DNA from: an uncultured Ideonella sp.
GTDB taxonomy: Bacteria > Pseudomonadota > Gammaproteobacteria > Burkholderiales > Burkholderiaceae
Direction: 5' to 3'
Length of the DNA: 8,877 bases
Assembly (NCBI GenBank): GCA_946479475.1
Contig: CAMLGG010000219.1
Location: forward strand, 1 to 8,877
Below are positions 1 through 8,114 of the stretch, one piece after another. The notes beneath the pieces are model-generated. The model had not been told where the DNA came from and did no database searches. It was given only the letters and a program-made list of their open reading frames with translations. The translations under genes and the position numbers were made by a program. The first letter of the stretch is position 1, and each line of letters opens with the position of its first letter.

Positions 1-1
1 G

Positions 2-88
2 AGCGCGGCCGCGGCCGAGAGCCTGAGCGAGCAGGCCGCCCGCCTCGTGCAGGCCGTGCGGGTGTTCCGGTTCGAGGCGGCGGCGTGA
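2..88 (+). CDS. Methyl-accepting chemotaxis protein, C-terminal end (partial)
   Basis: Only the last 28 codons plus TGA lie in the window; the gene starts upstream. The visible peptide begins SAAAESLSEQAARLV and ends VFRFEAAA. An Ala-rich AAAESL-EQA-LV-AV-VFR ending is what I know from the C-terminal helix of methyl-accepting chemotaxis proteins in Burkholderiales, where the signalling coiled coil is followed by a short tail. Such proteins transmit ligand binding to the CheA/CheW kinase complex at the inner membrane. No ligand-binding domain, HAMP or signalling hairpin tip is visible, so ligand and class cannot be given. The reading frame is open from base 2 and its codon use matches the rest of the window. 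The identification rests on a short tail and is moderately sure. Confidence 0.7.
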   Translation, partial: SAAAAESLSEQAARLVQAVRVFRFEAAA

Positions 89-107
89 GAACCGCCGGCG
101 AGGCGCG

Positions 108-144
108 GGCGTCTCGGCCTGTGCTGTAGGCCGCCCGAGTCGCC
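108..144 (+). terminator. Imperfect hairpin after the chemotaxis gene, possible weak terminator
   Basis: Bases 108-117 (GGCGTCTCGG) and 135-144 (CCGAGTCGCC) form a 10-position stem with one central T-T mismatch. An alternative internal stem pairs CGGCCT (115-120) with AGGCCG (128-133) around a 7-base loop. The structure begins 20 bases after the chemotaxis stop codon. There is no run of T after it, so it is not a classical intrinsic terminator; it could slow polymerase, protect the 3' end, or be a chance structure in GC-rich DNA. The rest of the gap, up to the VOC ribosome binding site, shows nothing I recognise and no convincing sigma-70 promoter. Confidence 0.3.
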
Positions 145-214
145 CTGTCGAATCCCGCGGCCCTTCTTCGTCGTGGGGATGAGGCGCCCGACGCGCTTCG
201 TCCATTCCACCCCC

Positions 215-238
215 GAGGAGCAAGCCATGCCGTAAGTG
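215..238 (+). promoter_or_regulatory. Unusual translation start: ribosome site, ATG-CCG-TAA, then GTG
   Basis: GAGGAG at 215-220 is the clearest Shine-Dalgarno sequence in this part of the window. It is ideally spaced (6 bases) from ATG at 227-229, but too far (15 bases) from GTG at 236-238. The ATG opens a two-codon frame ended by TAA at 233-235, in phase with the VOC gene. Either a ribosome terminates and restarts at the adjacent GTG, or an ancestral third codon such as AAA (Lys) has become TAA by one base change, or the base is a sequencing error. The layout is seen directly; the explanation is inference. Confidence 0.6.
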
Positions 239-709
239 AATCCCGGGCCCGCGGCCTATGGCGCGATCCCCTACCTGACCATCCGCGGCGCCTCCGACGC
301 GATCGCCTTCTACCAGCGCGTCTTCGGCGCCGAGGTGGTGGTCCGCCTGGACGCGCCCAACGGCGAGGTGGTGCACTGCCAGCTGCAGGTCGGGCCGCAG
401 AGCTTCATGCTGACCGAGGAGCGGCCCCAGATGGGGGCCCTGAGCCCGCTGGCGATAGGCGGCTCGGCCACCACCGTGACCTTCTACGTCGACGACTGCG
501 ACCGGATCGTGAAGAAGGCGCTGGAGGCAGGCGCCAAGCCTGAGATGCCGCTGATGGACCAGTTCTGGGGCGACCGCGCCGGCGGCATCGTCGACCCCTT
601 CGGCCACAAGTGGCTGATCGCGACGCACAAGGAGGACGTGCCGCTCGACCAGCTGCAGAAGCGCTTCGAGGCCGCGATGGGGGCCCACGGCGGGCCGGAC
701 TGCGGCTGA
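236..709 (+). CDS. VOC family protein (PhnB/glyoxalase-bleomycin resistance-like)
   Basis: The product is a 157-residue cytoplasmic protein of the vicinal oxygen chelate fold, PhnB-like group. Visible signs are IPYLTIRGASDAIAFYQRVFGAE at residues 11-33 (typical first strand and helix), GEVVHCQLQVG at 43-53 with a candidate metal-site His47, a second half starting with TFYVDD at 82-87, and the family hallmark WGDRAGGIVDPFGHKW at 111-126, followed by the ATHKED tail at 129-134. The length is normal. The substrate cannot be inferred: the family includes dioxygenases, isomerases, resistance proteins and many uncharacterised members. The start is odd. The well-placed ribosome site GAGGAG (215-220) stands 6 bases before ATG 227, but that ATG reads ATG-CCG-TAA and stops at once; the next in-frame codon is GTG 236, used here. 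The downstream transporter gene begins 55 bases after the stop. Confidence 0.85.
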   Translation: MNPGPAAYGAIPYLTIRGASDAIAFYQRVFGAEVVVRLDAPNGEVVHCQLQVGPQSFMLTEERPQMGALSPLAIGGSATTVTFYVDDCDRIVKKALEAGAKPEMPLMDQFWGDRAGGIVDPFGHKWLIATHKEDVPLDQLQKRFEAAMGAHGGPDCG

Positions 710-740
710 AGCGCGGTGCCGAGCGCGCCTTGACCCGGCG

Positions 741-761
741 GCCGGCTTCGCCGAAGCTGGC
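741..761 (+). promoter_or_regulatory. Hairpin just before the start codon of the substrate-binding/permease gene
   Basis: Bases 741-749 (GCCGGCTTC) pair with 753-761 (GAAGCTGGC) around a 3-base loop, giving a 9-bp stem with one G-U wobble (744-758). It ends three bases before ATG 765, exactly where a ribosome binding site should be, and no strong Shine-Dalgarno sequence is visible. No T-run follows, so it does not look like an intrinsic terminator of the VOC gene. It may limit initiation at the transporter gene; that role is inferred only from position. Confidence 0.35.
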
Positions 762-764
762 CGC

Positions 765-2261
765 ATGCGTTGCCTGCTGTTCGCCTTGTTGTCATTGCTG
801 CTCGTGCTGCCTGGCGCCTCGCGCGCCGAGCAGCCTCTGCGCATAGGTAGCAAGCGCTTCACCGAGTCGTACATCCTCGCGCAGGTGCTGGCGCAGGCGG
901 CGGGTCGGCAGGCGCCGGTCGAGGTCAAGGCCGGCCTGGGCAACACGGCCATCGTCTACGAGGCGCTGCGTGCCGGCAGCATCGACGTCTATCCCGAGTA
1001 CACCGGCACGATCGCGCTGGAGATCCTGAAGGCGCAGTCCTCGCTGACGCTGGCGCAGATGCGCGAGCGGCTCGCCCCGCTGGGTTTGGGCGTGGCGGTG
1101 CCCCTGGGCTTCAACGACGGCTACGCGTTGGCCATGCGGGCCGAGACCGCGAAGCGCCTCGGCGTTCGCACCGTGAGCGACCTGGCCGGCCGCGCGCAGC
1201 TGCGCCTGGGCCTGAGCAACGAGTTCATCGGACGCGCCGATGGCTGGCCTGGCCTCGCGGCGCGTTACGGGCTGCCGCAGCGTCCGGCCGGGCTGGACCA
1301 TGGCCTGGCCTACGACGCGCTTGCCGGCGGCCAGGTCGACGTGATCGACATCTACACCACCGACGCCAAGATCGAGCACCTGGGCCTGACCGTGCTGGCC
1401 GACGATGCCGGCTACTTCCCGCGATACGACGCCGTACTGCTCTACCGGCTCGACGTGCCGGCGCGCTTTCCGGCCGCCTGGGCGGCGCTGCAGAAGCTCG
1501 AGGGCCGCATAGGAGAGCCCCAGATGATCGCGATGAACGCGCGGGCCGAGCTGCAGGGCGTCTCTTTCGAGGCCATCGCGAAGGACTTCCTCGCCGCGAC
1601 GCCGGCCGCTGCGGGTCACGCCCCGGCCGGTGCCCCCGGCCTGTGGGCCCGTCTGGCCGGCCCTGACCTGCCTCGCCTGACCGCGCAGCACCTCGGCCTG
1701 GTGGCCGCCTCCGTCGCGCTCGCGGTGCTGGTCGGCGTGCCGCTGGCGCTGTGGGCAGCGGATCACGCCGGCGCAAGGGCCGTGATGCTGGGCGCGACGG
1801 GCTTGCTGCAGACCGTGCCGTCGCTGGCACTGCTGGCGGTGCTCATCTCGCTGCTGGGCCGCATCGGCGCCGTGCCGGCCTTGCTCGCGCTGACGCTCTA
1901 TGCACTGCTGCCCATCATGCGCAACACCTGCACCGGCATGGCCGAGGTGCCGGCCGGCCTGAAGCTCGCCGCCCAGGCCCTGGGATTGAAGCGCGGACAG
2001 CGGCTGCGCGCCATCGAGCTGCCCCTGGCCCTGCCGGTCATCGTCGCCGGCGTGAGGACGGCGACGGCGATCTCCGTGGGCACCGCCACCATCGCCGCCT
2101 TCATCGGCGCCGGCGGCTACGGCGAGCGCATCGTCACCGGGCTGGCCCTGAACGACCAGGCGCTGCTGCTCGCCGGCGCGCTCCCGGCGGCGGCGCTCGC
2201 CTTGCTCTTCGAGGCGGGCTTCGGCCTGCTGGAGCGGCGCCTGCAGCGGGGGCGCCCGTGA
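765..2261 (+). CDS. Fused substrate-binding protein/permease, glycine betaine/choline-type ABC transporter
   Basis: The 498-residue protein joins a periplasmic binding domain to an ABC permease. A signal sequence (MRCLLFALLSLLLVLPGASRA) is probably cleaved after Ala21, unless it is kept as a membrane anchor. Residues 23-280 match OpuBC/OsmX-type binding proteins: IGSKRFTESYILAQ (27-40), DVYPEYTGT (74-82), GFNDGYALAM (115-124), DVIDIYTTDAKI (192-203) and GYFPRYDAVLLYR (216-228); conserved Tyr residues in these motifs would cage a quaternary amine. An Ala/Pro/Gly linker (about 279-300) leads to a membrane domain with about five helices (308-332, 338-363, 367-386, 425-450, 463-488). The EAA loop that docks an ATPase is present, AAQALGLKRG (402-411) through IELPLALP. 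The expected role is import of glycine betaine, choline or related osmoprotectants. Natural SBP-permease fusions of this order are known. No ATPase gene lies next to it; the exact ligand is unproven. Confidence 0.88.
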   Translation: MRCLLFALLSLLLVLPGASRAEQPLRIGSKRFTESYILAQVLAQAAGRQAPVEVKAGLGNTAIVYEALRAGSIDVYPEYTGTIALEILKAQSSLTLAQMRERLAPLGLGVAVPLGFNDGYALAMRAETAKRLGVRTVSDLAGRAQLRLGLSNEFIGRADGWPGLAARYGLPQRPAGLDHGLAYDALAGGQVDVIDIYTTDAKIEHLGLTVLADDAGYFPRYDAVLLYRLDVPARFPAAWAALQKLEGRIGEPQMIAMNARAELQGVSFEAIAKDFLAATPAAAGHAPAGAPGLWARLAGPDLPRLTAQHLGLVAASVALAVLVGVPLALWAADHAGARAVMLGATGLLQTVPSLALLAVLISLLGRIGAVPALLALTLYALLPIMRNTCTGMAEVPAGLKLAAQALGLKRGQRLRAIELPLALPVIVAGVRTATAISVGTATIAAFIGAGGYGERIVTGLALNDQALLLAGALPAAALALLFEAGFGLLERRLQRGRP

Positions 2262-3442
2262 ACTTCCGGCAGGCGCTGGCCGCCGCCGCCGTGGCGATGC
2301 TGGCCGGCTGCGCCTCCTCGCCGGTCGAGCCACCGGGCGCAGAAGCGCTGTTCGCCGACGCAGCCTTCAGCCCGACCATCGCACGGCCCGATGCGGCGCG
2401 CGTCTTCGCGCTGGATGCCGCCATGCAGGCCTTCGTCGAAACCGACATCGCGCCGCACCTGCACGAGCGCAGCCCGCAACGCGCGCTGATCGACGCGCTC
2501 TACTCCGACCGCCAACTCGTGATCGACTACGACGCCGAGCTCACGCGCACCGCGGCCGAGACCTTCGAGGCCCGCGCCGGCAACTGCCTTTCGCTGGTCA
2601 TCATGACCGGCGCCTTCGCCAAGGCGCTGGGGCTGGCGGTGCGCCTGCAGTCGGTCGAGGTGGACCACAGCTGGGCACGCGAAGGCGACCTCGCGCTCTA
2701 CATGGGCCACGTCAACATTGCCATCGGTCGCCGCGTCGGCGTGGTGCGCACCGTGCAGGACAGCCCCGACTGGTGGACCGTCGATTTCATGTCGCCCCCC
2801 GAGGCCAGGCGCCTGCGGACGCTGCCGATCACCGAGCAGCGCGTCGTGGCGATGTACTTCAACAACAAGGCCGCCGAGTCCATGGCGCACGGCAGCCTCG
2901 ACGACGCCTACGCCTGGTCCCGCGCAGCCATCGAGGCGGACCGGCTCTACACCGATGCCTACAACACCCTGGGTGTCGTCTACCTCCGCCGGGGCCTGCT
3001 GGCCGAATCGGAGCGGGCGCTGCAGGCGGCCCTGGCGCGGCGGGGCGACCATCCGCAGGCGCTGGCCAACCTGGCCATCGTCTGGCGGCGGCAGGGCCGC
3101 GATGCGCAGGCGCAGGAGGTGGAGGAGCGCCTGGCGCGGATGAAGGCCCTCTCGCCCTTCGCCACCTTCGAGCGCGGCCGGCGCGCGTACGAGGCTGGCG
3201 ACTACCGCGAGGCGCGAGAGCTCTTCCAGCGCGCGCTGGCCGTCTCCAACGACTACCACGAGTTCCACTTCTGGCTCGCGCTGGCGCAGTGGCGGCTGGG
3301 CGAGGATGCCGATGCGCTGCGCCACCTGCGCCTGGCCGAGGAGAACAGCCTCACGCGCCGGCAGCAGTCGCTCTACGCCATGAAGCAGCGATGGCTTCAG
3401 GCTCACGCCGGCCAGGGCTCGGCAGCGTCGCAAGCCCGCTGA
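2258..3442 (+). CDS. Lipoprotein with transglutaminase-like domain and TPR repeats
   Basis: The 394-residue protein starts at GTG 2258, overlapping the transporter stop in GTGA, with a G-rich stretch (2248-2252) as weak ribosome site. The frame stays open far upstream, but only this start gives a signal sequence ending in a lipobox (MLAGC, Cys18), so it is probably an exported, lipid-anchored protein. Residues about 75-180 look like a transglutaminase-like cysteine-protease fold: AGNCLSLVIMTGAFAKALGL (107-126) with Cys110, MGHVNIAI with His151, and WTVDFMSP with Asp176, a plausible complete triad. Five TPR-like helical hairpins follow (about 199-232, 233-266, 267-296, 301-333, 334-366), for protein binding. 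This architecture is known in Proteobacteria but, as far as I know, of uncertain function; whether it cleaves, cross-links or only binds is unknown. Overlap with the transporter gene implies co-expression. Confidence 0.82.
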   Translation: MNFRQALAAAAVAMLAGCASSPVEPPGAEALFADAAFSPTIARPDAARVFALDAAMQAFVETDIAPHLHERSPQRALIDALYSDRQLVIDYDAELTRTAAETFEARAGNCLSLVIMTGAFAKALGLAVRLQSVEVDHSWAREGDLALYMGHVNIAIGRRVGVVRTVQDSPDWWTVDFMSPPEARRLRTLPITEQRVVAMYFNNKAAESMAHGSLDDAYAWSRAAIEADRLYTDAYNTLGVVYLRRGLLAESERALQAALARRGDHPQALANLAIVWRRQGRDAQAQEVEERLARMKALSPFATFERGRRAYEAGDYREARELFQRALAVSNDYHEFHFWLALAQWRLGEDADALRHLRLAEENSLTRRQQSLYAMKQRWLQAHAGQGSAASQAR

Positions 3443-3823
3443 TCAGCAGTTGACCAGGCACTCGAGCAGGTCGTTGGCGCGGGGCGTGGCCGCCGACAAC
3501 AGCAGGCCGACCCGGTAGCCGTTGCCTTCGCGACTCGCCCGCACCACACAGGCATTGGCGCGCACGACCTGCGGCCGCAGGCCGGCCGTCGAGGTGAAGC
3601 GCAGGCGGCAGGTGGTGGCCGGGCGCAGCTCGCTCAGGCAGATCAGCTCGACGCCGTGCTTGCTGAGATTGACGATGGTGGCGCGGATCGCCCGGCCGCC
3701 GCGCGGCAGGAGGGTCGCGTTCAGGTGTAGGGCCTTGCGCGGTTCGAGCCGTTGATCGCGGGCGCGTGCGGCCTGATGCTGCGCGCCGGGCCGGGCCGCC
3801 GGCGGATGGTCGAGTTCAGTCAT
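3443..3823 (-). CDS. Small PilZ-domain protein, probable c-di-GMP receptor
   Basis: The 126-residue cytoplasmic protein is essentially a single PilZ domain. The two c-di-GMP binding motifs are present: RLEPR at residues 25-29 (RxxxR) and NLSKHG at 52-57 ([D/N]xSxxG), on the usual N-terminal loop and first strand. The following strands include CRLRFTS (72-78) and YRVGLLLS (103-110). Single-domain PilZ proteins act as c-di-GMP-dependent adaptors, often for motility, pili or exopolysaccharide, but the partner cannot be named here. I use ATG at 3823 (MTELDHPP); an in-frame TTG at 3856 would add 11 residues, and neither has a clear Shine-Dalgarno sequence. The gene is convergent with the lipoprotein gene, stop codons touching, and divergent from the ABC transporter. 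Possible c-di-GMP control of neighbours would be inference. Confidence 0.85.
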   Translation of the reverse strand: MTELDHPPAARPGAQHQAARARDQRLEPRKALHLNATLLPRGGRAIRATIVNLSKHGVELICLSELRPATTCRLRFTSTAGLRPQVVRANACVVRASREGNGYRVGLLLSAATPRANDLLECLVNC

Positions 3824-3858
3824 GGGTGACGCTGGTGGAGTGCGCGTTTTCAGCAATC

Positions 3859-3887
3859 GGCATGCCCGCGCCCGCGGGTGCCCGCGG
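3859..3887. promoter_or_regulatory. Palindromes in the divergent spacer between PilZ and ABC transporter genes
   Basis: The 172-bp spacer (3824-3995) should carry promoters for both genes. It holds a perfect 8-bp palindrome GGCATGCC (3859-3866) and a 7-bp inverted repeat CCGCGGG-TG-CCCGCGG (3872-3887), 36-64 bases upstream of the PilZ start. They could be operator sites, but GC-rich palindromes arise easily by chance here. I see no convincing -35/-10 pair for either gene; TTGCGG (3959-3964) followed 17 bases later by ACGAAT (3982-3987) is a poor match and lies very close to the ABC start. Confidence 0.2.
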
Positions 3888-3995
3888 CCAGGGCCGTGCG
3901 CCGACGAGCGCCGCCGGCGTCGTCCGACACCGCGGCAAGTGGCGCAGCCCTACCGTGATTGCGGCTGTATCGCCGTGCAACACGAATCAAGCACC

Positions 3996-5828
3996 ATGCC
4001 AGGCCGCGCCGAAACCGGCCCCCAGGAGGGAGCCGCCCGGACACCCACCGGAGCGCGTCGCGCCGCCGCCGCGGCCGCCGCGGCGCTGGCCAGACGCCCG
4101 CGCATCCGCCCGCCCAAGCTGTCGATCGTCGCCTGGCGGCAGTTCTACGGCATGGCCAAGCCCTACTGGCAGGGCGACGAGCGGCGCAAGGCCTGGCTGC
4201 TGCTGGCCCTGCTCATCGTGCTCATGCTGGCCGAGACGAAGTTCGCCGTGATGCTGAACGACCAGACCGGCGAGATGGCCTCGGCCCTGGCCGCCCACGA
4301 GGGCCCGCGCTTCTGGCATGCGGTGCGCATGGCGCTGTGGGTGCTCGCGGGCGCGGTGCCGGTCTACGCCTTCTACTACTTCATGCGGGACGCCTTCGGC
4401 AACCATTGGCGGCGCTGGCTCACCGGACGCTTCCTCGACGGCTACCTGGGCGAACGTCGCTACTACGAGCTGCAGAAGAACGCCGACATCGACAACCCGG
4501 ACCAGCGCATCAGCGAGGACATCAACACCTTCACCGGCCGCTCCATCCACTTCCTGCTGATTTTCCTCGGCTCGGTGATGCAGCTCATCGCCTTCAGCGC
4601 GGTGCTGTGGTCGATCTCGCATGCGCTGGTGGCCTTCCTCGCCGTCTACGCCACGCTCGGCACGGCGATCGCGCTGTGGGTCTTCGGCGCGCCGCTGATC
4701 TCGCTGAACTTCTGGCAGCTCAGACGCGAGGCGGACTTCCGCTTCGGCCTCATGCGGGTGCGCGAGAACGCCGAGTCCATCGCCTTCTACCGCGGCGAGC
4801 GCCAGGAGCGAAAGCGCATCGAGCGCCTGTTCGACTCGGTGTTCGCCAACTTCTCGCGCCTGATCCGCAAGCAGCGTTCGCTCAACCTTTTCCAGCGCGG
4901 CTTCAGCCAGCTCACGCTGGTGGTGCCGAGCGTGATCCTGGCCGGCAGCGTGCTGTCCGGCGAACTCGAGGTCGGCCGCGCGGTGCAGGCGGGCGGCGCC
5001 TTTGCGGCGGTGCTCGCGGCCGTGTCGCTGATCGTGGACAACTTCGAGAGCCTGTCGCGCTTCGTGGCGGGCATCGGCCGGCTGGAGGCCCTCTCCCAGC
5101 GGGTGATGCCCCGGGCTGGCGGGCAGGAGGCCCCTCCGGCGGCGAAGCCCGCCTCGCAGATCGCGCTGCGGCCCGGCGACCGGCTGGCGCTGGAGGAGGT
5201 GACGCTCTACACGCCGCAGTTCGACCGGCTGCTGGTCGAGGGCCTGACGCTGACGGTGGAGCCGGGCGAGGGCCTGCTCATCACCGGGGTCTCCGGCTGC
5301 GGCAAGAGCTCGCTGCTGCGTGCCGTCGCGGGACTCTGGCGGACGGGCTCCGGCACCGTCCAGCATCCGCCGCTGGAGCAGCTGTTCTTCCTGCCTCAGC
5401 GCCCGTACCTGCAGGCCGGCACCCTGCGCAGCCAGCTGCTGTACCCGGCCACGGAGTCGGAGCTCGACGACGAGCGGCTGCTCGGGATCCTGGCCGAGGT
5501 GCAGCTCGGCAACCTGGCCTCACAGGTCGGCGGCCTGGATGCGGAACACGACTGGGAGAAGCTGCTCTCGGTGGGCGAGCAGCAGCGGCTCGCCTTCGCC
5601 CGCGTGCTGGTGCACGAGCCGCGGGTGGTCATGCTCGACGAGGCGACCAGCGCCCTGGACAGCCGCAACGAGGCCGCGCTCTACGACCGGTTGAAGCGCA
5701 CCGGCGCCACCCTCGTCAGCGTGGCCCACCGGCCGGGCGTCCTGCGCTTCCATACCCGCGTGCTGCACCTGGCCGGCGGCGGCCCCTGGCGCCTGCTGCC
5801 CGCGGAGGGTTTCGAGTTCGAGTCCTGA
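3996..5828 (+). CDS. ABC transporter, fused membrane and ATPase domains (SbmA/BacA/YddA-like)
   Basis: The 610-residue inner-membrane half-transporter, expected to dimerise, belongs to the SbmA/BacA-like (ABC_membrane_2) family with its own ATPase, as in YddA, rhizobial BclA and mycobacterial Rv1819c, which handle peptides or cobalamin. Membrane helices lie near 66-87, 109-130, 184-204, 210-234, 306-322 and 331-348. Family motifs include NADIDNPDQRISEDI (162-176) and ENAESIAFYRGE (257-268). The ATPase domain is complete: Walker A GVSGCGKSS (431-439, Lys437), Q-loop Gln468, signature LSVGEQQ (524-530), Walker B ending Asp548 with catalytic Glu549, D-loop SALD (552-555) and H-loop His578. I chose ATG 3996: it leaves a short Ala/Arg-rich N-terminus (eight Ala in a row) before the conserved WRQFYGMAKPYW. 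ATG 3822 is possible but adds 58 low-complexity residues and overlaps the PilZ start. No good ribosome site is visible. Substrate unknown. Confidence 0.88.
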   Translation: MPGRAETGPQEGAARTPTGARRAAAAAAAALARRPRIRPPKLSIVAWRQFYGMAKPYWQGDERRKAWLLLALLIVLMLAETKFAVMLNDQTGEMASALAAHEGPRFWHAVRMALWVLAGAVPVYAFYYFMRDAFGNHWRRWLTGRFLDGYLGERRYYELQKNADIDNPDQRISEDINTFTGRSIHFLLIFLGSVMQLIAFSAVLWSISHALVAFLAVYATLGTAIALWVFGAPLISLNFWQLRREADFRFGLMRVRENAESIAFYRGERQERKRIERLFDSVFANFSRLIRKQRSLNLFQRGFSQLTLVVPSVILAGSVLSGELEVGRAVQAGGAFAAVLAAVSLIVDNFESLSRFVAGIGRLEALSQRVMPRAGGQEAPPAAKPASQIALRPGDRLALEEVTLYTPQFDRLLVEGLTLTVEPGEGLLITGVSGCGKSSLLRAVAGLWRTGSGTVQHPPLEQLFFLPQRPYLQAGTLRSQLLYPATESELDDERLLGILAEVQLGNLASQVGGLDAEHDWEKLLSVGEQQRLAFARVLVHEPRVVMLDEATSALDSRNEAALYDRLKRTGATLVSVAHRPGVLRFHTRVLHLAGGGPWRLLPAEGFEFES

Positions 5829-5836
5829 GGGCTGGC

Positions 5837-5850
5837 CCGGCGTTTGCCGG
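5837..5850 (+). promoter_or_regulatory. Small hairpin abutting the hybrid kinase start codon
   Basis: CCGGC (5837-5841) and GCCGG (5846-5850) form a perfect 5-bp stem with loop GTTT; the next base starts ATG 5851. It fills most of the 22-bp space between the ABC transporter and the kinase and replaces any visible Shine-Dalgarno sequence. It may reduce free initiation on the kinase gene and make it depend on translation coming from upstream; this is inferred from position only. Confidence 0.3.
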
Positions 5851-8043
<2,193 letters not shown>

Positions 8044-8077
8044 AGAATCGGTGGGTCACGGCGGGATCGCCCCGGCC

Positions 8078-8106
8078 TAGACTGCCGGCCACCTCGATGC
8101 CGGAGA
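8078..8106 (+). promoter_or_regulatory. Possible -10 box and ribosome binding site of the SGNH hydrolase gene
   Basis: The 71-bp gap between the kinase stop and the hydrolase start has TAGACT at 8078-8083, a fair -10 match, but no good -35 at the right distance. CCGGC (8072-8076) and GCCGG (8084-8088) flank it as a 5-bp inverted repeat that could be an operator or chance. GGAGA (8102-8106) stands 8 bases before ATG 8115 and is a convincing ribosome site. No T-tailed terminator follows the kinase gene, so read-through is also possible. Confidence 0.35.
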
Positions 8107-8114
8107 CAGTCCCG

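Noticed and set aside
1751..2257. Upstream extension of the lipoprotein frame
   Set aside because: The extension is out of frame with the transporter it overlaps and translates to Arg/Ala/Gly-rich low-complexity sequence; GTG 2258 gives a signal sequence and lipobox.
792..2333. Long open frame on the - strand opposite the transporter gene
   Set aside because: It mirrors the codon phase of a clear GC-rich gene, is Arg/Gln/Gly-rich and shows no domain. The same holds for the long antisense frames at 2117-3433, 3987-5366 and 6208-7770.
3959..3987. TTGCGG-N17-ACGAAT as a sigma-70 promoter for the ABC transporter
   Set aside because: The -10 match is poor and would place the transcription start almost at the start codon.
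3822..3995. ATG 3822 as start of the ABC transporter
   Set aside because: It would add 58 Arg/Pro-rich residues with no family similarity, overlap the PilZ start codon and use up the whole promoter region. Kept only as a low-probability alternative.
4024..4029. Perfect AGGAGG Shine-Dalgarno match
   Set aside because: No ATG, GTG or TTG follows within 15 bases, and it lies inside the ABC transporter frame (Gln-Glu-Gly codons).
4057..4090. GCC/GCG-rich run, possible microsatellite for phase variation
   Set aside because: It encodes a run of eight Ala, but the units are mixed GCC/GCG/CGC with no uniform long tract, so slippage-based switching is not supported.
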